NCBI RefSeq assembly: GCF_019343495.1
Contig: NZ_CP072550.1
Coordinates: 124,001 to 188,000 of the forward strand
Length of the DNA stretch: 64,000 bases
Direction: 5' to 3'
Source of the DNA: Acinetobacter lwoffii
GTDB taxonomy: Bacteria; Pseudomonadota; Gammaproteobacteria; Pseudomonadales; Moraxellaceae
Below, in pieces: positions 46,501 through 53,685 of the stretch; the first letter of the stretch is position 1, and each line of letters starts with the position of its first letter. The notes beneath the pieces are model-generated. The model made no database searches. It had not been told where the DNA came from and was given only the letters and a program-made list of their open reading frames with translations. A program made the position numbers and the translations under genes.

Positions 46501-47883
46501 CATTAAAGCGAGTTTAGTCAAAGAGTCCTTAATGACTGGTTCTGGAATGTTCGGCTTAAACTTGGTGTGTCTAAAAAAGTGATCAATTCGATTGAACAAA
46601 CGTTTTACTGGAACCTTAGGTTCAGGCGGTATGGTTTGCTTAATTTGATTGAGATCCAAGCTTTCTAAACTTGTACCGATGTCATCCAAACTTTCATAAA
46701 TTAATTCACGATCAAAACTGCTATCACCAATTGAGTAGGGATCAAATGTTCTTAAATTATTAATATTATTTTGAACGCTTTGGATCAGGTCCTTAATCTT
46801 ATCGGCAAGGTCGAATTCTTCTACATCTAAAGTTTGGTTGTTGTATTCCCAAACTTTCCAATCATTGTCCACCAGCTGTAACGCAGTTGTTTCTATACCA
46901 AATGGTGCCAATGCTGACGGGATGCTGTTTTCTTCGTATGAATACAAACAGTCATTGATTTTCGTGACTAAGGTTTGAAGCTTGATCAATCCTTGGTGAT
47001 TAACGGCATGATCATCCGATCTAAGCGCATTCACAATTGGATCAATGCTCGTATTCAGCCCCTTATTCAGCTCTCGAATATCAATAAATTGCTTCGGTAA
47101 GCTGTTATACGCTGGCCATGCTGGATGTGAAGATATTTTATAATTGGTCAGCTCAGGAATTTGCGTAATATCTTTTAGGGCAAGTACTTCACCGCCTGAA
47201 TTAACCGAAATCACTAGCTGTTTGCTTAGTTCAATAGGCTCTATCGTATCTTCTATGAGTCCAGCATTTAGCGCTGCTTCTTTATCAACATAATAACGAG
47301 TCAGTGTTTTATCTGCTTGGTACCCGTAATGGTCTAAATCAGCCAACGGCAATGGATCTACGGACTGCAGTAATGTCGGTAGCTTATTCCAGCCTAAATC
47401 TGCTTTATTGAATTGTTTAACCGCACCCATAATGGTTGTATTTGGGGCAAACGGTTTTTGCTGTTTTGCTTGGTAAAGCACAACGGACTTTTGATTATTG
47501 AGTTCAAATAGGGATTGCCACTGGTTTTTTTCAGCACTACTCATTGGGTTTTGCAGATATATATCTGACATATCCATTTCAATGAGGTCATTTTTAGAGT
47601 CGTAAGGAAAAACAGATTTTATGTCAGCAAGAGAGAGACTATCTTGCGAACTCTTATACATAAAACTAAGGTCGTTATTTTGCTCATTGGTGATATAAAC
47701 AAACTTTCCAGTCTGTTTTAAACCTGTTAAGAAGCTGTTTAAGGATGTGTTCAACTTTTTCTCTAAAAGCTCAACATCTTTAATCTTAATAATGGCTGCT
47801 TGGTTTCTTAAATCAGTTTTAGGGGTTACTACAAGTTGAGCGCCAAAGCTACTCAGATCCAACCATTTCTTTTTAGTTGACAT
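40597..47883 (-). CDS. Giant polyvalent protein 2 with LPD1-like zincin domain
   Basis: 2428 residues, a paralogue of the giant at 32362. An N-terminal block (SSFGAQLVVTPKTDL) is shared. A long helical middle follows, with a Pro/Glu/Val/Thr linker at about 1485-1560, then the GAKKDLYG motif near 1586. The LPD1-like domain is clearer here: FGFKAVEFGEYLNQSDRQIA, LNNAYDGCFALAKALDI, FNGMLGVAFGSRG, AAMAHYEPSNRVINLTK, then HEFFHAYD with zinc motif H1989-E-x-x-H1993. EMFARSGEQYL near the C-terminus probably gives the third ligand. The family occurs in conjugative elements and phages. A DNA-protecting or host-modifying role in the recipient is inferred. It is a single-gene unit with its own terminator. 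Confidence 0.9.
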   Translation of the reverse strand: MSTKKKWLDLSSFGAQLVVTPKTDLRNQAAIIKIKDVELLEKKLNTSLNSFLTGLKQTGKFVYITNEQNNDLSFMYKSSQDSLSLADIKSVFPYDSKNDLIEMDMSDIYLQNPMSSAEKNQWQSLFELNNQKSVVLYQAKQQKPFAPNTTIMGAVKQFNKADLGWNKLPTLLQSVDPLPLADLDHYGYQADKTLTRYYVDKEAALNAGLIEDTIEPIELSKQLVISVNSGGEVLALKDITQIPELTNYKISSHPAWPAYNSLPKQFIDIRELNKGLNTSIDPIVNALRSDDHAVNHQGLIKLQTLVTKINDCLYSYEENSIPSALAPFGIETTALQLVDNDWKVWEYNNQTLDVEEFDLADKIKDLIQSVQNNINNLRTFDPYSIGDSSFDRELIYESLDDIGTSLESLDLNQIKQTIPPEPKVPVKRLFNRIDHFFRHTKFKPNIPEPVIKDSLTKLALMRKIKQEYLQKIAKLKEERQAIVEAKATHTISERIEKAVAIQVAVATENAYVLDQQAYDDQAYEMELALSQLNIASTRLNNLYDSFFDSVIDREEYGTDLDNFLQSVVTDDELQDEMQRLLDEANEFEATHTSNDIDIYHFNVDLGEEPNGLWNEAVNQFDVVHYYDEQDQELSAVEKFEYSILGYSPSQESAMPDFNDMVFSNAVSVLDNSIEDMIATSAENVGKNYFSFHQQMPRILQQLHSINSQFTALGDGDAHSIASQYLSDESLERFYNLLEQDGNYKGFNKRIDVAHVLSELSSNIGNNPDSPILNRLPDIRSQLNHAINEELRVRTNPGNALANAIVFAATNEVLSLKETLEKDEIYVVDSFQNYLPKVIHKDHFNSNTQEQLFALNKKVAVSMAYKRYLQDFYQNAVGEESKSEAVTAIINNEHKHILMALGYLTPTYNEVTAPKDSKIENVVTLTEEAVKTYLAEGNALMVEPEVSARSLAVYSSTIASDQNFIRLLPMDLGQKVSSLQKQKTIMINGASSFEHILSSNPISKNKLTYDDLKNVILNRILTKEAVPKYEKGLKLDIEVKNVYEHASSFLPLEKTDVNSENDFGNLFKHGLVLEALQSTPDSLKNGFNLNRDLINSALLQSFENRSIEEWTALKNKSLETKTGSLLSIITNPERIKEFEFPEINFYLTVSPADEQKHGAINLYFSGEQIPSTDRLIVKSSLNDLAADDKALFKALTLSNDSVLSTQEQMQYLIDSLEKRYQIFQSIENLHLKEKVLFNPELDDYKALTLRDADNQYIDPTAKQDLIDFVKSNDVMTNVDLMNVFTDYIHQKEMDQAFENGSKIIVANDGADLVISVIDKDTPVLQHDQLRVFDNVEQFAKFNERGGLFKDFQLNGIKAHLVDQVLNDLGLRENILQTIKVPLSPGFENIDVKGLNEIVAVNISTLVNKIDFTFGEKLLESKDRFDLAIKVADDQSPLKLAIVNNAEHQQFVDQGYKILPTPKHPNSKNFLITDFAKSFKKAELFKSRDQVYKPEHMVQSAPVVEVAQEPLVEEPIVTEPEVQKPTEPEVQEATVEVVEPTEPVAPEQTSLFESEGKPEAEAPKEPKTTKPKATESRSEVGLIEDTGMKMPGAKKDLYGPRLSLSQIQDMSLLQVKNLITRDKIWKKESVLQAKEAGRDIYIHLLTDAVRKMTNDQPRYPLENATEEQFKKVGAGYYDAVLSMRDALMEAKTVREFIPNACDLYVRLNEDKDLFTAFKSLDRSLFSLVESYAEYAATDMIISSELAKTDSSEARKTLTEALHHLRKELPPVKGTYSIYKKIRSAIDAKPFQDKVKATVTFRSGNIIDSSTLFSRSDAGLSEQVMDLLTAKKTKDATAENDDTQEVSLSEKNVSNIVDDTASTLDALFKEYAKPRTMRKAFKLSDVVVTENIASRNGQDVTAHTLQATFGFKAVEFGEYLNQSDRQIALNNAYDGCFALAKALDIDPKFVGFNGMLGVAFGSRGRSAAMAHYEPSNRVINLTKNSGFGSFGHEFFHAYDHLIFSAMTRNQPKMMMENVQPYLTRFAELNNIKSEKYANINQDLLQAAAKVNQAMYYLPMKKDDSIEVLRTNLENQVKFYETSIKTILDKTLVDQPDIVDLFTPDRDSIKEKINTFIAERGKLHTELSSLINFANRHEDPELFQKDAIQHRRYMHVAQGLHKFLSENEYPIPRTELNKYISQSRSEIDHDRVFAAQVLGAANSTVFRSVVFRDYRQMLRSQFAICALDFIKENSPKPLSDEHLKLISLSLQTNDRLTSTNQSQLKTDFYKNAMVLEGLTSAKKPYWTTAHEMFARSGEQYLQVTLAEMNLRNDWLVYPCPEGGSSSVTQPHGIEKDAIMKEIREFTVKGLDYIQENIAELRFADHQQYVRNAMHFFQPGTDQHENLVKWNEVINEMSQAEYDEYWTKLMTNIEVQADPELSKQKNSDPELAL

Positions 47884-47954
47884 ATAAACTCCATGGCAAT
47901 ATGTATAAGCATCTTTTAATTAAAATATCAAAGCACCATCGGTTACTTTTGAAC

Positions 47955-47964
47955 GGTATATACT
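47955..47964 (-). promoter_or_regulatory. GTATATAC site 7, upstream of giant protein 2
   Basis: The site lies 72 bases before the ATG. Read leftward, a TATAAT box lies about eight bases upstream of it, which would place the palindrome near the transcription start, a typical operator position. Confidence 0.5.
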
Positions 47965-48017
47965 AAAGATTATAAGAGAATTTATATAAAGAAACTATCT
48001 AAAAGGGTTTTAAACAA

Positions 48018-48050
48018 AGAAAGGGATGGCTTAAAACCATCCCTTTTTTT
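48018..48050. terminator. Terminator hairpin
   Basis: Stem AAGGGATGG/CCATCCCTT with a seven-base loop and T-runs on either strand lies downstream of the 48092 gene (leftward). Confidence 0.85.
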
Positions 48051-48056
48051 TAAGTT

Positions 48057-48086
48057 TTTTTCATTATCAGCCTGATAATGAAAAAA
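48057..48086. repeat. Solitary copy of the array palindrome
   Basis: TTATCAG-C-CTGATAA at 48064-48078 is the same 15-bp palindrome as the 16-copy array 35 kb away, with a different centre base. It is extended by flanking T and A runs into a longer inverted repeat. It may be an extra partition-protein site, or may simply act as a second terminator hairpin for the gene at 48092. Confidence 0.7.
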
Positions 48087-48091
48087 TCAGG

Positions 48092-49333
48092 CTATTTACT
48101 TGCCATTGCTTGTGAAAGTGCAATCCTACGAATGTTACCCGTAGACTTAGAACGATCAGTCACTTCAATTGAGCCGTCAGTTAATTTGCTTTCAGCAGAA
48201 ACTAGCGCAGCCAATACCGCTTCTTTACGTTCATTTGACTTGTATTGTTGATATTGCAAGTTCAAGCGTTCAGTACTTTGAATTAAACCATCGACCATCA
48301 AACCACGTTCATCTTTAATCGCTTGTGATTTAGCAAAGTCTTTGTAATCTTGCCCTGAACCTAAATAACGAGAGACACTTTTTTCCAAGTGTTGCATCGG
48401 TGCAAGTTTGGTACTTGAATCATGACTATTGGTACCACCACCAGCAACAGGGGAGTATTGCGCTTGAATTGCTTTCAAAGAGGTAATTGCTGGAGAAGTT
48501 AAAGCATCTTTCGCCAGTTTAGCCATCACATAATCTTGACCAGCAGATGTTTTCGCAATTCTACCGTCAATTGGAGCATCAGGTAGACCAACCATGTTGT
48601 TGATCAATGCATTTTGAGCACGAGCCATCGCCGTGTCTGGCGCTGCAGTCGTGAATAAAGTTGAAGCTTGTAAACTTAGACCAGCATTTTCACCAGCAGC
48701 ACCACATAGTCCAGACGCAGCCTGAGAAGTGGTACAAAACTCATTATGAGCTTGTAACATAGCTTCTTGTGCTTTGTGAGGGTTCATGTAGACACCAGGC
48801 GCAGCAACCACTTCAGAGCCAACTTTATTTAAAATTGAACTATCAGCAGATTTATTGTCTTGTTGAGCTTGTTCACGATCGCCTAAAACTTCACACGCTT
48901 TAAATGCTTGGCCATGTGCACCAAACTCAAATTGAGCTTTTTTCATTTGCTCACTTTGTTTAACAGCTTGGTACGCCGTTACAAGACTTTGTGCGTTTTT
49001 ATGTGCGTTATCTGAAATACCTTGAGCAGATACAGCCTCTTGTTTCGTCAGGATCTTAATCGCTGCCGTCACATCATCTTGTTGCTTTTTAATGCCCAAA
49101 GATAAGTTTGTGTCCAACGCACGTAACGCAGCGCTTTCCACCGCATCAGCCTGTTGAATAAGCATATTCAAGGTATTTACTGCCATCGGGTTGCCCACGG
49201 AAGCACAGTAATAAGCAGATGCAGAACCGCTAATAATGGCGAGGGTTAAACCGAGTGCACTAATTTTTGAACGAGAGCCGTGCGCTTGTGGCGCTTTCAT
49301 AACTTTACGTGATGTTCTTTTCGGAGTACGCAT
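48092..49333 (-). CDS. Exported protein, tandem family member A
   Basis: 413 residues. A long basic N-terminus precedes a signal sequence ending near ASA-YY, at about residue 40. Shared blocks with the two upstream genes: an AxxIxDN segment, then KKAQFEFGAHGQAFKACEVL, then H-x-E-F-C (AHNEFC), a G-L-C segment, and ARAQNALINNMVGLPDAP. The C-terminal third is helical and polar. Conserved cysteines suggest disulfides. AAGGAG precedes the ATG. Last gene of the nine-gene operon starting at 59207. Not recognised; an exported or pilus-associated conjugation factor is plausible. Confidence 0.82.
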   Translation of the reverse strand: MRTPKRTSRKVMKAPQAHGSRSKISALGLTLAIISGSASAYYCASVGNPMAVNTLNMLIQQADAVESAALRALDTNLSLGIKKQQDDVTAAIKILTKQEAVSAQGISDNAHKNAQSLVTAYQAVKQSEQMKKAQFEFGAHGQAFKACEVLGDREQAQQDNKSADSSILNKVGSEVVAAPGVYMNPHKAQEAMLQAHNEFCTTSQAASGLCGAAGENAGLSLQASTLFTTAAPDTAMARAQNALINNMVGLPDAPIDGRIAKTSAGQDYVMAKLAKDALTSPAITSLKAIQAQYSPVAGGGTNSHDSSTKLAPMQHLEKSVSRYLGSGQDYKDFAKSQAIKDERGLMVDGLIQSTERLNLQYQQYKSNERKEAVLAALVSAESKLTDGSIEVTDRSKSTGNIRRIALSQAMASK

Positions 49334-49345
49334 TATTTAGTCTCC

Positions 49346-50542
49346 TTAAAATTGAGGCATAGTTTGTGAAAGCTTAACTTTCACTGACTGGCCGTATTTC
49401 GTTTTCACATCATCTTTTATCGGCTGAGATTTCGCTAAAAGTAATGCAGACAATAAACCTTCTTCACGCAAACTTTGCTTGTAAGTTTGAAGATCTAAAT
49501 AAACAGAAACACCGTTAATGATATTGGCTTCTTTAAGTAGACCGCGTGGATCTTGCATCGCCATCGCCATTTGCCATTTTTTAGCTTCAGGACCACCGTA
49601 GTAACGTGCGATTGTTTGGTCGATCAAATCGTTGGCAGACACCATTTTGCCGTCAATATCTTTGAATGATTTTGTATTTTGCGCGTCAATAACCGCCAAG
49701 CTATACGCTGGCATAGCAAGTAAAGCTGTTTTTTGGTTTGTTGCTTGCAAATAATCTCGACCAGCTGGAGTACGTGCCGTTGCATTAGACAATGATTTAT
49801 CTGGTGTACCTAAAATGTTTTCACGCACGTAATGTCTTGCAAGAGCTTCTTTTGAACCAGGTGCAACAGACTTAAACAGTAGGGAAGCATTGGTATCGCC
49901 ACCCGGTAATTTAGACAACGTACATTGACCAGCTTGTGCTTCAGCAACCGTACAGAATTCAGCTTTATGCACGTTTAGGCGTTGATTAATCACTTCCTGT
50001 TGAGAGCCAACTAATTTACCGCCGACTTGAGAAGTTTGAGTCGCCATATCAGCTGCTTGATCAATCACTTGACCAGATGCACTCGACATATTTGTATTTT
50101 CAGCCAAAACCTCACAAGACTTAAAGCCTTGACCAGTATTGGCGCCATAAGCAAATTGTGCTTTTTTCATGGTATCTGACTGTAAAAGCGCTTGAATACC
50201 AGAGGCAATAGTTTGGGTGTTTTTAGTTGTCGCATCGGTAATTTGGTTAGCAGCTTGCGCCTTTTGCTTCACCGCAACTTTAAGCGCTGCAACGATGTTT
50301 TCAGTCGAATCATCTAACTTTCTACGGGTACTTTGAGATACTTGTTGAATATCATTTGCTTGGTTGCTTGCATGCTTAGGAATCTGAGAAGACATCTCGC
50401 TCATAATCGTACCCAAACCAACCGTAGCCCATTCAGCAAAAACAGGACTACTAATCACCAAAGTTGCACCTAAAATGACAGGTACAAACTTTGATTTTCC
50501 TTTAGGCTGTCTTAAAGTATTTTTACGCTTTCTCATAGTCAT
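49346..50542 (-). CDS. Exported protein, tandem family member B
   Basis: 398 residues. Basic start, then a signal sequence ending near VFA-EW at about residue 36. It aligns along its length with member A: QITDATTKNTQTIASGIQ, then KKAQFAYGAN with F-K-S-C-E-V-L, then HKAEFCTVAEAQAGQC, then NILGTPDKSL and the TPAGRDYLQA segment. The ATG overlaps the last base of the upstream stop (TAATG at 50540-50544), so it is translationally coupled to member C. A second ATG six bases later is also possible. Confidence 0.82.
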   Translation of the reverse strand: MTMRKRKNTLRQPKGKSKFVPVILGATLVISSPVFAEWATVGLGTIMSEMSSQIPKHASNQANDIQQVSQSTRRKLDDSTENIVAALKVAVKQKAQAANQITDATTKNTQTIASGIQALLQSDTMKKAQFAYGANTGQGFKSCEVLAENTNMSSASGQVIDQAADMATQTSQVGGKLVGSQQEVINQRLNVHKAEFCTVAEAQAGQCTLSKLPGGDTNASLLFKSVAPGSKEALARHYVRENILGTPDKSLSNATARTPAGRDYLQATNQKTALLAMPAYSLAVIDAQNTKSFKDIDGKMVSANDLIDQTIARYYGGPEAKKWQMAMAMQDPRGLLKEANIINGVSVYLDLQTYKQSLREEGLLSALLLAKSQPIKDDVKTKYGQSVKVKLSQTMPQF

Positions 50543-51378
50543 TACTCAAAGAATTTGGCTGAAGCATTGGAGTTTGGTGTAGTGCGTTGCATCACATTAT
50601 TAGCCACCGAATAGTTAGCCAGTGATGAAAGAGTACTTCCAGCCATGTATTTATTTTGAAAATCAACGCAAGTTGATGAAGAGCATTCCATCAATCCGAC
50701 TGGAACAACGTTGTTAGATGCAATTGACGAGTAGTTCAATGCAACAGTCGCTTGCTGTTCAGAAAGTCGAGAACGAGAAAAAACAAAAGCAGTATCAATG
50801 TCGCCATACTGCAGACCATTTGGAATCAAATTACAGACACCCATTTTTGCTTCTTCTACGCCACACGAGGTCGCCAAGTGAAACGCATATGGTGAGGTTG
50901 CTTCATCTGTTGAATTTGAGAAAAGTTTCCCTGAAACATCTTGCATGTATTTAGAAACGTTAAAGTCTTTTAAGTTTCTATTGAGATCGGTTTGTTCACG
51001 TTCTTCAAGAGCCGTACAAAAAGCTGAATCAGGGAGGGCAGCATTCGTACCAGAATTTAAAATCGCTTTTTTGATCTCAATATTTTTATCGACACTTTGA
51101 ATACCAGCAACGATCATTTCTGAATCACGCGTTTGGTTATCAACAATTTGATTTGCACTGACCGCTGTTTGTTGAGTAGATACACGCACAGCAGAACGTA
51201 CCATCAATTGCTGAGCTTGTATTGCAAGCTCAGAAAGGATAGTGCCAAGACTAAAAGCATTGGTAAAAAGTGGTACGGATAATAGACCAACCGTTAAAGT
51301 ACCCACCGCAATTGCTTTAACAGGTGAAAACTGATTAACAGTAATTCTTCTTTTACGCAGATTATTTCTATTTTTCAT
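50542..51378 (-). CDS. Exported protein, tandem family member C, short form
   Basis: 278 residues. Basic start, then a signal sequence ending near TNA-FS at about residue 42. It shares SANQIVDNQTRDSEMIVAGIQ and the following KKAILNSG with members A and B, the F-C-T-A-L-E-E-R block, and a cysteine pair around ATSCGVEEAKMGVC. It stops about 120 residues before A and B, so it lacks their C-terminal domain. There is no sign of a broken frame, so the short form looks natural. GGGGGTGG precedes the ATG. Confidence 0.82.
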   Translation of the reverse strand: MKNRNNLRKRRITVNQFSPVKAIAVGTLTVGLLSVPLFTNAFSLGTILSELAIQAQQLMVRSAVRVSTQQTAVSANQIVDNQTRDSEMIVAGIQSVDKNIEIKKAILNSGTNAALPDSAFCTALEEREQTDLNRNLKDFNVSKYMQDVSGKLFSNSTDEATSPYAFHLATSCGVEEAKMGVCNLIPNGLQYGDIDTAFVFSRSRLSEQQATVALNYSSIASNNVVPVGLMECSSSTCVDFQNKYMAGSTLSSLANYSVANNVMQRTTPNSNASAKFFE

Positions 51379-51390
51379 ACCACCCCCAAC

Positions 51391-52353
51391 TTAAGAGAAA
51401 AAGTCTTTAATTGATTGGGTGACAGAAGTAGATTCTGAACTTGAAGTTTTTGCGTTAGACGGTGTGCTAGTACTGGTTTTTTGATCAGTTGAATAAGAAA
51501 CTGGACTAGTCGAGCTACTACCATTGATTGTATAAGTATCTCCACCCTCAAAAGCACCGCTAGGCATAACTAGACCAGGATCAAGTTTACCAAGTTGACC
51601 ATTCACAGCAGTACCAAGCGCACCCGATACATCAGTATATTGACCAGCTTTGTTGATTTCACCTATAACATCATTCAATGGACCAACAAGTTCAGTACTT
51701 GCAGTTTTCATTGCGTCACACGCTTTTTTAGTCGCGTAATCGACAACCATTTGTTGCGCTGCATTGATGATTGTATCAAGTGATGGAATAGTCACAGAAA
51801 GGTCAATGATTTTACCGATGTCAGCAAAACAGCCACCTTGACTAGCTGGACTGAACATTTTGTTAATATCGATTGGACGACCCCAAACCGTCATTTGTAG
51901 ATCTAAGTTGTCTTTAACGACTTTACCGATCCCATCAGTTGCACATGATTCAATATTGGTTTGAATGTTTTGAGCAGCTGCTTGTTCACCTTTTTTAACC
52001 GCCATGAAGTTGTTTTCAGCAGCAGTAGAGTTGAATGACGAATTAGAACTGGTAGACGAATAATATCCGCTATTTGAATTCGACAAAGGCGTATCACCAC
52101 CAGAGCTACTTGCAATGGTCGATGATGTTGCGATGTTTAAGTTACCCATGTTTTGAGTATTACTGGTAACAGAAGCAACGGAACTTTGTTGAACTGCAAT
52201 AGCACTTGAACACCCAATAACGGTAGCAACAAAAATGCTTAAAGCACTTTTAGTTTTAAAAGCTGGCTTAACATTTTGTAGATTAGGGTTAGTCCTTAAA
52301 GTCTTGCCCCGAACTTGTTGTAGCCTTTTAGCTTTCTTGTGATTGTTACGCAT
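51391..52353 (-). CDS. Exported or anchored Ser-rich protein, unknown
   Basis: 320 residues from the ATG at 52353, with AAAGGG ahead; the longer frame from 52398 would overlap the upstream gene. Very basic N-terminus, then a hydrophobic segment near residues 34-52. The mature part begins with a Ser/Thr/Asn-rich stretch of about 90 residues. A helical region follows with cysteines in ESCATDGIG, GGCFADIGK and KKACDAMKTA. The tail is again Ser/Thr-rich. The same long basic N-region as in the three paralogues downstream suggests a common export route. Not recognised. Confidence 0.8.
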   Translation of the reverse strand: MRNNHKKAKRLQQVRGKTLRTNPNLQNVKPAFKTKSALSIFVATVIGCSSAIAVQQSSVASVTSNTQNMGNLNIATSSTIASSSGGDTPLSNSNSGYYSSTSSNSSFNSTAAENNFMAVKKGEQAAAQNIQTNIESCATDGIGKVVKDNLDLQMTVWGRPIDINKMFSPASQGGCFADIGKIIDLSVTIPSLDTIINAAQQMVVDYATKKACDAMKTASTELVGPLNDVIGEINKAGQYTDVSGALGTAVNGQLGKLDPGLVMPSGAFEGGDTYTINGSSSTSPVSYSTDQKTSTSTPSNAKTSSSESTSVTQSIKDFFS

Positions 52354-52378
52354 ATCTAGCCCTTTAAAAGAGTTATGA

Positions 52379-53185
52379 TTAATGTTTTTTAGAAGCAAGT
52401 TCGCAAAGCACTACAACATCTTTTACTACAGCTTCACTACTTAAATATAAGGTAGCTATAAGGTGTTTTAACTCATATATCCTTTTAGCGAACTTATATA
52501 TAGAATCATAATACCATTCTTCACCATATTGTAGTATATACTTCTCATTGGTTAAACATAGTTTTATGAATTCTTTTAAAATAGGACGCTTAAAAATAAT
52601 AGCTGTCGTAATATATATAAACTGAGTACTAACCAAACACATTAAAGTATTAATTAGCTCTACTTCCTCTTTTAAGCATTCCTGTAAAACCGATGGCTTT
52701 AGGGTTTTAGAAAAACCTTCCTCAGTCACAATATCTTTTAAAAAACCTGAATCCGAGTACTTATTTTTCAGAAAATTACTTAATTCATGCACGTTCTTTA
52801 AGTAAATATTGATCTGATCTTTAGACGCAGTTTTGAAATGTTCCTCTACACGTTTTGGATCGTTTAACGTGATGTCGAGCATTTCAGATTCATTATTTTT
52901 TTGATTTAAAAGCACAAAAGCGGTGAAGCTGGTAACTTTGCGTGTTTCGCCAAGATAGCCACTACTGCAAGCATTCAAAAAAACAAGGCAATGCTGTTCA
53001 GTAAGATACAAGCCGTATTCTTTTGGTGTACCTGGTTCAAAGAAATTGAGTGAACGCTTATCAAAATGAAAAGTGTTCTCTAAGGTCTGACAAAAGTAGT
53101 TAATAGAGTGTACAAAAGCTTCTGGTACAAAGGTTGTAGGCTCTTGAGACAATGCTATGTTTTGGCTTTCTATGCTCATTCCCAC
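52379..53185 (-). CDS. Unknown 268-residue protein
   Basis: Not recognised. Starts at a GTG at 53185 with GAGG eight bases ahead; an ATG six bases later is possible. The first part has YGLYLTEQHCLVFLNACSSG; the rest is helical with several hydrophobic stretches (VSTQFIYITTAIIFKR) that are borderline for membrane insertion. Three bases separate it from the preceding stop, so it is in the same operon as the giant 1480-residue protein and the exported family. Confidence 0.78.
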   Translation of the reverse strand: MGMSIESQNIALSQEPTTFVPEAFVHSINYFCQTLENTFHFDKRSLNFFEPGTPKEYGLYLTEQHCLVFLNACSSGYLGETRKVTSFTAFVLLNQKNNESEMLDITLNDPKRVEEHFKTASKDQINIYLKNVHELSNFLKNKYSDSGFLKDIVTEEGFSKTLKPSVLQECLKEEVELINTLMCLVSTQFIYITTAIIFKRPILKEFIKLCLTNEKYILQYGEEWYYDSIYKFAKRIYELKHLIATLYLSSEAVVKDVVVLCELASKKH

Positions 53186-53188
53186 GAT

Positions 53189-53617
53189 TTAGTCCTCTTT
53201 GAGAGGTAGGGCGTAATAGCCCATTTGACTTAAAACACGTAAAGGAATATCAAAGTTAAGACTTTGCGTTAGACCAGATTTAGGGTTAAAGGTTTTAGCT
53301 GAAGCTATAAACAAAGTTTGCTCATTAATAAACACTTGAATGCTATTCGTGACTTTTTGTTCATCAAGTATGACGCCACATACAATATCTAATTTCACAT
53401 CAAACGTATAAGCATCCATTTGAACGTCTATTGATTCCCAATCGATCGTCATGAACAAGTTTTGGTTTTCAAATTCCAAATTACCTTCTTCAAGAGCTTT
53501 ATGGATTAATCCCTTTTCTAATAATTCCAAGTAAAACGCATGTAAAGGCGTTGCATCTGCAAAACCATGAGGATTAAACGGCGTTCTTGTCGGTTCAGTG
53601 ATTTTAGTTTGAATCAT
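53189..53617 (-). CDS. Unknown 142-residue protein
   Basis: Not recognised. The ATG at 53617 has TGGAG six bases ahead; a start at 53629 is less likely. The middle is beta-rich (TFDVKLDIVCGVILDEQ, then IQVFINEQTLFIAS), and no export signal is seen. It lies between two unknown genes in the same operon, 68 bases after the preceding stop. Confidence 0.78.
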   Translation of the reverse strand: MIQTKITEPTRTPFNPHGFADATPLHAFYLELLEKGLIHKALEEGNLEFENQNLFMTIDWESIDVQMDAYTFDVKLDIVCGVILDEQKVTNSIQVFINEQTLFIASAKTFNPKSGLTQSLNFDIPLRVLSQMGYYALPLKED

Positions 53618-53685
53618 GTTTAACTCCATTAAAGGGTATTTAGATTCTATCTTAAAACACCCTAAATGTTTTTATTTAAAATTAA

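Noticed and set aside
33408..48455. AGGGGAG words inside the genes at about 33.4, 34.8, 45.6 and 48.4 kb
   Set aside because: These are in-frame Ser-Pro codons (TCC CCT) in each case and do not share the flanks of the intergenic boxes at 12995-13181.
50542..51378. Member C of the exported family as a truncated pseudogene
   Set aside because: It has a good ribosome site, intact shared blocks and an ATG-stop coupling to the next gene, so a natural short form is more likely.
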